A stretch of DNA of 64,000 nucleotides from DASRDR01 sp963812945 [NCBI: uncultured Candidatus Rokubacteria bacterium] (GTDB taxonomy: Bacteria; Methylomirabilota; Methylomirabilia; Rokubacteriales). The notes under the pieces were generated by a model. It did no database searches. It was not told where the DNA came from and saw nothing but the letters and a program-made list of their open reading frames with translations. Positions within the stretch are counted from its first letter, which is position 1, and each line of letters starts with the position of its first letter. Shown here one piece after another: positions 1-6,836 of this stretch. Where the stretch lies: assembly GCA_963812945.1 (NCBI GenBank), contig CAWEXD010000010.1:372001-436000 (forward strand), written 5' to 3'. A program made the translations under genes and the position numbers.

Positions 1-2476
1 TGTCGGACAGGGAATTGTCGACGGTCACGCGGGCCGGGCCGGGCGTCGAGGGGCGGACCAGCCCCGCCCGGCCCGGCCGCCGCTCGGCCAGGAGCGCCTC
101 CACGGTGCACTCGCCCGCGAGGGCCCGGCGGAGGTCTCGCGTGACCGCCTCCCAGCGGCTCTCGTCGAGGATCGCGTCGCCCCCGGGGTCGTTGACATGG
201 AGCGTGTCCACGGCCACGCCGTCGGCCCGCGTCTCGATCTGGGCGGACAGGATGTTGACCCCGTGGGCCGCGAGCGTGCCCGCGATGAGCGCGAACAGCC
301 CCGACGTGTCCCGGGTCACCACCACGAAGTCCGAGGCCCCGAGATCCGGGAAGTGGAACACCTCGGTCGCGACCGCCTCCTCCCGGAGCCGCTCGATCAG
401 CCGGAGATGGGCCGCCATGCGCTGGGGCGACGTCGTGCGGACGTACCGGTCCGACATCGCCTGGAGGTGCCGCGCCGCCGCCTCCGCGTAGGCCGGGTCC
501 GCGAGGGCCTGCACGATCCGCTGCGCCACCACCGCCCGGCGGGGGGCCTTCGGGGAGCGCCCGGCCAGCCGTGTCCGCGTCCGGAGGTAGAGCTCGCGGA
601 GCAGCGCCCCCCGCCACGCGTTCCAGACGCCGGTGCCGACGGCCCGGATGTCCACGCACGTGAGGAGGTAGAGCATCGTGAGCCACGCGGGAAAGCGCAC
701 CGTCGCCGCCAGGCGCTCCACCGTCTTCGGGTCGTCGAGGTCCCGGCGCTCGGCGATGTGCGAGAGAAGGAGGTGGTGCTCGACCAGGAACTCGACCGCC
801 GCCGCGTCGTCGGCGTCCAGGTTCAGCCGGCGCGTCACGGCCTTGATGAGCGGCACGCCCTTCGCCGCGTGGCCGTGGCCCAGCGCCTTGCCGATGTCGT
901 GGAGCAGGATGCCGAGGGTGAGGAGCTCCGGGCGCTCGACCTCAGCGAAGATCTGCGCCAGCTCGTCGATCTCCGGGCCCTGCCCCGGCCCGAGCCCCTC
1001 CAGCACCTCCACGGCGAGGAGGGAGTGCTGGTCCACGGAGAAGCGGTGGTAGTGGTCGTACTGGACCAGGCAATCGAGGGCCCCGAACTCCGGGAGGTAG
1101 GCGCCGAGGACGCCGGTGTCGTGCATCCGCCGGAGGGTCGTCGCCACGCGCCCCGACGAGCGCAGGATCGACAGGAACACGCCCTTGAGCTCGGGGGACG
1201 CGCGCCAGGCCTGCTTGGCGAGAGTCGGGGCGGCCTCCTCCAGCGCCCGCTCGAGCTCCACCCCGAGCTCCGAGCCCAGCTGCTGCGCGTGCCAGAAGAC
1301 GCGCAGGATGCGGGCGGGATCCGACTGGAGCGCGCCGGGCTCCGCGAGGTGCAGCCGGCCGTCGTAGACGACCAGGCCCTCGGCGAGGGCGGCCCGCCGC
1401 CCCCGGCGCCCGACCGTGCCGTGGCGCGCCAGGCCTTCCTGGCACCGGGCGATCAGCCGGGCGGAGATGCGGTGGATCGTGCGGGCATGGCGGTAGTAGT
1501 CCCGCATGAAGCTCTCGACCCCGAGCCGGACCTCGTCGTCCTCGTAACCGAGACTCTTGGCCACCGGGGCCTGGAGCCCCCGCTCGAGCACGTCCTGCTT
1601 CGTCCCGGCCAGGAAGTGCAGCTCGTTCCGCACGCGCCAGAGGAAGGTCAGGGCGGCGTCCGTGGCCGTCCGCTCCTTGGCGGTCAGGAGGCTCTTGTCC
1701 TCGAGCTCCCGGAGCGTGCGCGTCCCGAACCGGGCCGAGGCGAGCCAGAGCGCGGTGTGGACGTCGCGCAGCGCCCCGGCCGACTCCTTGACGTTGGGCT
1801 CCTGGAGATACACGGAGCCGCCGTGGCGCCGGTACCGCTCGTCCCGCTCCGTCAGCATCTGGGCGAGGAACTCCGGGTAGTCCCGGCGGTACACCTCGCG
1901 CCGAAGGGTCTGCTGGAGCTGGCGGAACAGCCGGGAGTCCCCGGCGAGCACGCGGGCGGCCTGCATCGAGGTGCGGCTCGGGAGGTCCGTCCGCGCAATG
2001 GCGAGACAGTCGTCGAGGGAGCGGCAGGCGTGGCCCACGCGGAGCCCGAGGTCCCAGAGCGTGTAGAGGATCTCCTGGGCCATCCGCTGGACGTAGGGGG
2101 TGACCTCACCTTGGTGGATCAGCATGAGGTCGAGGTCCGACGAAGGGTGGAGCTCGCCCCGCCCGTATCCTCCGAGCGCGACCAGCACCAGGGCCGACGG
2201 GGCGTGGCCCGCGGCGCGCACCTCGCTGTCGGCGGTCTCGTAGAGCCACCGCAGGAGATCGTCCATGAAGGCCGTGTGCGCGCGGACGCTCTCGGCCCCC
2301 GACGCGCCGTCCGCGTGGCGGACCTTGAGGCGGTCGTACCCGGCCGTGACGTGCTCGCGGAGAAGGTCGAGGCGCGCGCGCCGCCGTCGCTCGGGCCACT
2401 CCGCCTCGGGGCCGACGAAGCTCTCCCTGAGCGTCGCCTCCGCGCGACGCAGGCGGCCCGCCAGCGTCTGAGCCAT
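1..2476 (-). CDS. glnD: [Protein-PII] uridylyltransferase/uridylyl-removing enzyme, C-terminus cut by the window edge
   Basis: Bifunctional nitrogen sensor that uridylylates PII proteins when glutamine is low and removes UMP when it is high. The 825 visible residues show the nucleotidyltransferase motif GGYGRGELHPSSDLDL at about residues 102-117, an HD-domain HDIGK near residue 524, and a first ACT domain from about residue 708 (DFVVVTRDTSGLFALIAG). The window ends where the second ACT domain should begin, so roughly 60-80 residues are missing against the usual 850-900. The start is the ATG at 2476, which gives MAQTLAGRLR. A sigma70-like promoter ends only about 10 nt upstream, so the mRNA is probably leaderless. 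It is divergent from the binding-protein gene at 2654. Family assignment is secure. Confidence 0.95.
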   Translation of the reverse strand, partial: MAQTLAGRLRRAEATLRESFVGPEAEWPERRRRARLDLLREHVTAGYDRLKVRHADGASGAESVRAHTAFMDDLLRWLYETADSEVRAAGHAPSALVLVALGGYGRGELHPSSDLDLMLIHQGEVTPYVQRMAQEILYTLWDLGLRVGHACRSLDDCLAIARTDLPSRTSMQAARVLAGDSRLFRQLQQTLRREVYRRDYPEFLAQMLTERDERYRRHGGSVYLQEPNVKESAGALRDVHTALWLASARFGTRTLRELEDKSLLTAKERTATDAALTFLWRVRNELHFLAGTKQDVLERGLQAPVAKSLGYEDDEVRLGVESFMRDYYRHARTIHRISARLIARCQEGLARHGTVGRRGRRAALAEGLVVYDGRLHLAEPGALQSDPARILRVFWHAQQLGSELGVELERALEEAAPTLAKQAWRASPELKGVFLSILRSSGRVATTLRRMHDTGVLGAYLPEFGALDCLVQYDHYHRFSVDQHSLLAVEVLEGLGPGQGPEIDELAQIFAEVERPELLTLGILLHDIGKALGHGHAAKGVPLIKAVTRRLNLDADDAAAVEFLVEHHLLLSHIAERRDLDDPKTVERLAATVRFPAWLTMLYLLTCVDIRAVGTGVWNAWRGALLRELYLRTRTRLAGRSPKAPRRAVVAQRIVQALADPAYAEAAARHLQAMSDRYVRTTSPQRMAAHLRLIERLREEAVATEVFHFPDLGASDFVVVTRDTSGLFALIAGTLAAHGVNILSAQIETRADGVAVDTLHVNDPGGDAILDESRWEAVTRDLRRALAGECTVEALLAERRPGRAGLVRPSTPGPARVTVDNSLSD

Positions 2477-2486
2477 TGCGAAATCG

Positions 2487-2515
2487 ACGCTAGCATGGGG
2501 GGTATGGGGTGTCAA
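2487..2515 (-). promoter_or_regulatory. Sigma70-like promoter for glnD
   Basis: Reading the minus strand, a perfect -35 TTGACA (2515-2510), a 17-bp spacer and a -10 TAGCGT (2492-2487). The -10 ends 10 nt before the glnD ATG at 2476, so transcription would begin at or within a few bases of the start codon, with no room for a ribosome binding site. Confidence 0.55.
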
Positions 2516-2543
2516 ACCCGCGTCACCATTGGCGCCTCGACGA

Positions 2544-2573
2544 TTGACACGTTCACGTCCGGGCCCGTATGAT
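2544..2573 (+). promoter_or_regulatory. Sigma70 promoter for the ABC binding-protein gene
   Basis: -35 TTGACA at 2544-2549, an 18-bp spacer and -10 TATGAT at 2568-2573, one of the best consensus matches in the window. It leaves a leader of about 70 nt before the ATG at 2654, which has a good ribosome binding site (AGGAGA at 2641). It lies back to back with the glnD promoter. Confidence 0.65.
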
Positions 2574-2653
2574 CCACCCGCCCCCCGACCGTCTCGGCTC
2601 GGCTGGACCGTCGGGCGAGGGGGCCACCCCAACCCACAAGAGGAGAGAGCGCC

Positions 2654-3637
2654 ATGGGCACCTCGCGACGCCAGTTCTTCCAGGTCACGGCCGGAGGTCT
2701 CGTCGCCGCCAGCGGGCTTGCCGGGCGCGTCCGTCCGGTCGCCGCCCAGGGCCCCACGGTCAAGATCGGCTCGGCGGTGCTCGGCGACTATTCGATGGTC
2801 GCGCCGATCCTCGTGGCGCTCGAGAAGGGCTTCTTCCGGAGCCAGGGCGTAACGGTCGAGTACCAGCCGCTCCGCGGGGGCCCGGACCTGGTGAAGGCGG
2901 TGGTGGCGGGGCAGTTCCAGATCGCCACCAGCGGGGCGACGGACGTGCCCGTGTTCCGGGCCACCGGCGTGCCCATCCGGTTCATCGCCTCCGGGGTGGA
3001 CGGCAACCACTTCACCCTCAACGTCGCGCCGACGATCGGCAAGCTCGCCGATCTCAAGGGCAAGTCGATCGGGGTGACGCGCGTGGGCGCGACCACGTGG
3101 GTCTTCGCGATGATGCTGGCCAAGCAGCAAGGCTGGACGCCGGAGAAGGACCTCACCGTCGTGGGCCTGGGCGGGCTCGACGCCCAGCTGGCGGCGCTCA
3201 GCCGGGGCGAGATCGCCGCCTTCGTGTGGGGCGACGGCGGGGCGGTCACCGAGCTTCAGGGCAAGTCGAAGATCCTGCTCCGGCTCGACACGGTGACCCC
3301 GAAGTGGCTCAGCCAGGCCTACTACGCGACCGACGACTACATCAAGGGCAACAAGGACGCGATCCAGCGGACCCTCAAGGCCCTCTTCCAGGGATCGCGC
3401 TTCATGCTCGAGAACACCAAGGAAGCGGCGGCGATCGCCACCAAGACCCTCCAGTGGTCGGAGGAGGCCATCCTCCGGGCGCACCAGGTCTCGGGGCCGC
3501 TGCTCTCGAAGGACGGGGCGCTCCACGTCGACGCCATCGAGACGATGCAGACGACACTCCTCGAGTACAAGGCCCAGGACAAGCGCGTCCCGACGGCCGA
3601 CCTCTACACGACGGAGTTCACCCCGGTCCGGCTGTAG
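2654..3637 (+). CDS. Tat-exported ABC transporter substrate-binding protein (NMT1/SsuA-like)
   Basis: Periplasmic binding protein of the nitrate/sulfonate/taurine/thiamine-precursor class, 327 aa. The N-terminus carries a twin-arginine signal (TSRRQFFQ, then a hydrophobic stretch ending near VAAQG). The mature part has the usual elements: an early ligand-loop region (SAVLGDYSMVAPILVALEKG), FRSQGVTVEY, and LKGKSIGVTRVG at the hinge. A strong promoter and an AGGAGA ribosome binding site precede it. No permease is on the same strand, but a matching ATPase/permease operon lies 1 kb downstream on the other strand (4435-6798) and lacks a binding protein, so the two probably work together. The substrate cannot be read from sequence. 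Confidence 0.85.
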   Translation: MGTSRRQFFQVTAGGLVAASGLAGRVRPVAAQGPTVKIGSAVLGDYSMVAPILVALEKGFFRSQGVTVEYQPLRGGPDLVKAVVAGQFQIATSGATDVPVFRATGVPIRFIASGVDGNHFTLNVAPTIGKLADLKGKSIGVTRVGATTWVFAMMLAKQQGWTPEKDLTVVGLGGLDAQLAALSRGEIAAFVWGDGGAVTELQGKSKILLRLDTVTPKWLSQAYYATDDYIKGNKDAIQRTLKALFQGSRFMLENTKEAAAIATKTLQWSEEAILRAHQVSGPLLSKDGALHVDAIETMQTTLLEYKAQDKRVPTADLYTTEFTPVRL

Positions 3638-3663
3638 CCAGGGGTCCCGAGAGGAGAACACGC

Positions 3664-4380
3664 ATGGAACCCTATGAGCTGAAAGCGGGCACCGGTGCCC
3701 CGATCACATCCGCGCACGCCGCCGAGCGCGTATCGGCGTTCCTCAGGCGCGTCTACGGCTGGATGGGGGCCGGGCTCGCCATCACCGCGCTGGTGGCCTT
3801 CGCCGTGGTGGGCTCGCCCGCGATCCTCCAGGTGGTCTTCGGCAATCGCCTCGTGTTCTTCGGGCTGATCATCGCCCAGCTGGGCCTCGTGTTCTTCCTG
3901 TCCGGGCGCGCGGCGTCTCTGGCCCCCGGCACCGCCGCCTTGCTGTTCGCGCTCTACTCGGCTCTCACCGGCGTCACCCTGTCGGTGGTGCTGCTCGCCT
4001 ACACCGGCGAATCCGTGGCCACCACCTTCGTGGTGACGGCGAGCATGTTCGCGGCGCTGGCCGCCTTCGGGACGATGACCTCGCGCAGCCTGGCCGGCGT
4101 CGGTCAGTTCTTCTTCATGGGGCTGATCGGACTCGTGCTGGCGTCGGTGCTCGGAATGTTCTGGCACAATGACGCGCTTCAGTTCCTGATCACGGTCGTC
4201 GGCGTCCTCGTCTTCACCGGGCTGACCGCGTACGACGCCCAGCGCCTGCGCCAGATGGCGCTCGCGGTTCCGGAGGGCCAGGCGGGGTCGGTCGCGATCG
4301 CGGGCGCCCTGTCCCTCTACCTGAACTTCATCAACCTCTTCCTCTTCATGCTGCGCTTGGCGGGCGGCCGGCGGAGCTGA
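3664..4380 (+). CDS. Bax inhibitor-1/YccA family membrane protein
   Basis: 238-aa integral membrane protein of the BI-1 (TMBIM/YccA) family, with about seven hydrophobic segments. The N-terminal RVYGWMGAGLAITALVAF resembles the family's conserved first helix, and the C-terminal ALSLYLNFINLFLFMLRL is the typical BI-1 ending. Bacterial members are linked to calcium leak and membrane-protease modulation; the role here is unknown. The start is the ATG at 3664 behind GAGAGGAGAA. The open frame extends far upstream without a stop, but that part is antisense or out-of-frame noise over the previous gene. It follows the binding-protein gene by 26 nt and may be cotranscribed. Confidence 0.9.
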   Translation: MEPYELKAGTGAPITSAHAAERVSAFLRRVYGWMGAGLAITALVAFAVVGSPAILQVVFGNRLVFFGLIIAQLGLVFFLSGRAASLAPGTAALLFALYSALTGVTLSVVLLAYTGESVATTFVVTASMFAALAAFGTMTSRSLAGVGQFFFMGLIGLVLASVLGMFWHNDALQFLITVVGVLVFTGLTAYDAQRLRQMALAVPEGQAGSVAIAGALSLYLNFINLFLFMLRLAGGRRS

Positions 4381-4434
4381 TCCCGCCCGCCGCCGGGTCA
4401 GGCCGGCGCATCGCCGCCGCCGGCGCCAAACGGC

Positions 4435-5178
4435 CTAGCGCCAGTGGCCGAGGCGCCGGTTCAGGCGCTCGAGCCCGACGACGACGGCGATCGAGAGCGC
4501 GGATACCAGCGCCGTCGCGGCGAAGAGCTCCGGCGCGCGGAACGCGTTCGCGAGGCTGACCAAGAGAAAGCCCATCCCCCGGATCCCGCCGAACATCTCG
4601 ACGACCAGGACCCCCAGCAGGCAGAAGACGATGCCGAGCCGCATGCCCGCCAGCACCGCGGGCAGCACCGCGGGCAGGACCACCTTCCGGTAGAGCTGCC
4701 ACGGGGTCGCGCCCATCGAGTGGGCGACGCGGAGCGGCATCCGGTCGATGTCCCGCACCCCGCCCGCCACCAGGAGGCAGATCGGGAAGAAGCCCTGGAG
4801 CACACCGTACACGACGGCGGGCGTCATCCCGAGCCCGAACATGAGCAGGATCCAGGGCAGCACCAGGATCTTGGGCAAGGCGTAGGCCGCGACGAGGAAC
4901 GGGCTCAGGACGTCGTGGAGGTACCGGACGCCGCCGATCAGGAGCCCGGCGCCGACGCCGAGCGCGACGGCCAGCACGTAGGCGACCAGCGTCTTCCCGA
5001 GGGTCTCGCCGAGGAGCCCGACCGCGTCCGGCGTGACCGTGCGGAGCGCGCGCGCCACCGCCGACGGCGCCGGCACGAAGAGCGGATCGACCCATCCCCC
5101 GCGCACCGCCAGCTCCCAGGCCGCGACCAGCACGGCGAGGGAGGCGCCCTGGGCCAGGAGCCGGCGGGACGCGGTCAC
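4435..5178 (-). CDS. ABC transporter permease (SsuC/TauC type)
   Basis: Inner-membrane permease, 247 aa, of the binding-protein-dependent transport family with several hydrophobic helices. The coupling-loop region for the ATPase reads AHSMGATPWQLYRKVVLPAVLP (about residues 150-170), matching the EAA motif. The start chosen is GTG 5178 (VTASRRLLAQG), preceded by a G-rich GGGGGCGGGGGTGG; an upstream GTG at 5307 would overlap the previous gene. It is the third gene of the 6798-to-4435 transporter operon and a close relative of the neighbouring permease, so the transporter probably uses a permease heterodimer. A short palindromic repeat sits between the two permease genes. Confidence 0.88.
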   Translation of the reverse strand: MTASRRLLAQGASLAVLVAAWELAVRGGWVDPLFVPAPSAVARALRTVTPDAVGLLGETLGKTLVAYVLAVALGVGAGLLIGGVRYLHDVLSPFLVAAYALPKILVLPWILLMFGLGMTPAVVYGVLQGFFPICLLVAGGVRDIDRMPLRVAHSMGATPWQLYRKVVLPAVLPAVLAGMRLGIVFCLLGVLVVEMFGGIRGMGFLLVSLANAFRAPELFAATALVSALSIAVVVGLERLNRRLGHWR

Positions 5179-5218
5179 CGGGCCACCCCCGCCCCCCGGG
5201 AGTTGATCGGACGACCCT

Positions 5219-5238
5219 GGGACGGCCTTCGGCCCGTG
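5219..5238. repeat. Short extragenic palindromic repeat, copy A
   Basis: GGACGGCCTTCGGCCCGTGG, a GGCC(TTC)GGCC hairpin. The same 20-mer with one or two changes recurs at 29792-29811 and 33394-33413. Each copy lies just after a minus-strand stop codon inside a transporter operon. Confidence 0.6.
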
Positions 5239-5251
5239 GCGGCCCGGGGGC

Positions 5252-6010
5252 TCACGCGGCGCCCTCCGTCCACCGCCGGGCGCGCGCCTCGATCCACGCC
5301 GCGACACCGTCCACGGCCAGGACGAGCCCGAGCGCCAGGAGCGCCAGCGCGGCGTACTCCGCCGTCCGCAGGAACCCGTACGCGTAGTTGATGAGGTAGC
5401 CGAGCCCGCGGCGGGAGCCGAGGATCTCGCCGACCAGCACGCCGACGACCGTCAAGGCGAGGCCGGCCCGGAGGCCGGCCAGGAGCGTCGCCGTGATCGC
5501 GGGGAGAATCACCTTGACGAAACACGTCCACGCCCCCGCCCCGAGGCCCCGCGCCACGGTGAGGAGGTGCGGGTCCACCGAGCGGATGCCCGCCAGGACG
5601 GCCAGCACAATGGGGAAGAACCCCAGCAGCACGCCGAAGGCGATCTTCGAGGCGGCGCCGAGTCCGAAGAGGAGCATGAGCGACGGGTACCAGACCACGC
5701 TCGGAATCGCGTAGAGGGCCGCGATGAGCGGCTCGTAGATCTCGCCCACGTGCCGCGGCAGTCCGAGCGCGAAGCCGAGCGTGAGGCCGAGGCCGACCGC
5801 CACGAGGTAGGCGGCGAGGACCTCCAGTACCGTCAGCCCGAAATGCTCGAGCAGCGTCGGATACGCCTCCAGCCGGAGGACACGGGCGAGCGCCGGCAGG
5901 ACACGCGAGGGTGGCGCGTAGAGCAAGGGATCGCGCCGCGCGGCCCAGAGCTCCCAGAGCGCGACGAGGCCCGCCAGGAGCCCCAGCCGGGCGAGGGCGA
6001 TCCGCTTCAT
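5252..6010 (-). CDS. ABC transporter permease (SsuC/TauC type)
   Basis: 252-aa inner-membrane permease, second gene of the operon. Hydrophobic helices flank a conserved EAA-type coupling segment (TVARGLGAGAWTCFVKVILP). The ATG at 6010 overlaps the ATPase stop as ATGA, which fixes the start; the open frame continues far upstream but only as a shadow of the ATPase and glycosyltransferase. It is similar throughout to the permease at 4435-5178, which suggests an old duplication and a heterodimeric pore. Confidence 0.9.
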   Translation of the reverse strand: MKRIALARLGLLAGLVALWELWAARRDPLLYAPPSRVLPALARVLRLEAYPTLLEHFGLTVLEVLAAYLVAVGLGLTLGFALGLPRHVGEIYEPLIAALYAIPSVVWYPSLMLLFGLGAASKIAFGVLLGFFPIVLAVLAGIRSVDPHLLTVARGLGAGAWTCFVKVILPAITATLLAGLRAGLALTVVGVLVGEILGSRRGLGYLINYAYGFLRTAEYAALALLALGLVLAVDGVAAWIEARARRWTEGAA

Positions 6011-6798
6011 GCCCCGCCGTCGAGCGCCCGGCGCGACTCGTCGCGGATCGCGTCCCAGAGGGCGTGCCGGAGGGCCGCGGCCGGCGGGGCGTCGAGATCG
6101 CGCGGCGTCGGGAGCGCCACCTCGAAGCTCGCCTTGATCCGGCCCGGGCGCGCGGTCATGACCACGATCCGCTGGGAGAGGAGGATCGCCTCCTGGAGAC
6201 TGTGGGTCACGAACACGACGGTCTTCCGCGTCCGGGCCCAGATGCCGAGGAGCCACTCGCCCATGAGGAGCCGCGTCTGCTCGTCGAGCGCGCCGAACGG
6301 CTCGTCCATCAGGAGGATGGGCGCGTCGAGGGCGAGCGCCCGCGCGATCGCGACGCGCTGCTTCATGCCGCCCGAGAGCTCGCGCGGATACCGGCGCTCG
6401 AAGCCGCGGAGCCCGACCGGCTCGAGGAGGGCGCGCGCCCGCTCGCGCCGCGTGGCGGCCGGCACCCCCTGGAGCTCGAGCCCGAACTCGACGTTCTCGA
6501 GGGCGGTGCGCCACGGGAAGAGCCCCGGGTCCTGGAAGACCAGCGCCATCTGACGCGGGTCCGGAGCGGACACCCGGTGGCCGGCGATCCGAACCTCGCC
6601 CGTGTCGGGCGGCGTGAGACCGCCGATGATCGAGAGCAGCGTCGACTTGCCGCAGCCCGACGGGCCCAGCACGGTCAGAAACTCCTGCGGCGCCACGTCG
6701 AGCGAGATGGCCTCGAGCGCCGGCACGGGCTGATCGCGCGTGATCCAGCGCTTGGCGACGGCGCGCACCTCGATGTGGGCCCCGGTCACGGCCCGCAT
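6007..6798 (-). CDS. ABC transporter ATP-binding protein (SsuB/TauB/NrtD type)
   Basis: 263-aa cytoplasmic ATPase of the nitrate/sulfonate/taurine class. Walker A GPSGCGKST, Q-loop FQDPGLFPWRT, signature LSGGMKQR, Walker B ILLMDEPFGALD and switch histidine FVTHS are all present. The FPW after the Q-loop and the LSGGMKQR signature are typical of this subfamily. First gene of a three-gene operon joined to the next permease by a 4-bp overlap. The likely binding protein is at 2654 on the other strand. A GTG nine bases downstream is an alternative start. Confidence 0.92.
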   Translation of the reverse strand: MRAVTGAHIEVRAVAKRWITRDQPVPALEAISLDVAPQEFLTVLGPSGCGKSTLLSIIGGLTPPDTGEVRIAGHRVSAPDPRQMALVFQDPGLFPWRTALENVEFGLELQGVPAATRRERARALLEPVGLRGFERRYPRELSGGMKQRVAIARALALDAPILLMDEPFGALDEQTRLLMGEWLLGIWARTRKTVVFVTHSLQEAILLSQRIVVMTARPGRIKASFEVALPTPRDLDAPPAAALRHALWDAIRDESRRALDGGA

Positions 6799-6836
6799 GG
6801 TACCGCGGCCGCCCGGGTGCGGCGAGGACTACCCGC

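Noticed and set aside
197-2572. Plus-strand open frame of 791 codons
   Set aside because: Antisense to glnD, whose minus-strand product has clear motifs. The plus-strand translation is Arg/Pro/Glu-rich noise typical of high GC.
2569-3663. N-terminal extension of the Bax-inhibitor frame
   Set aside because: Out-of-frame reading of the binding-protein gene; ATG at 3664 has a good ribosome site and starts the conserved protein.
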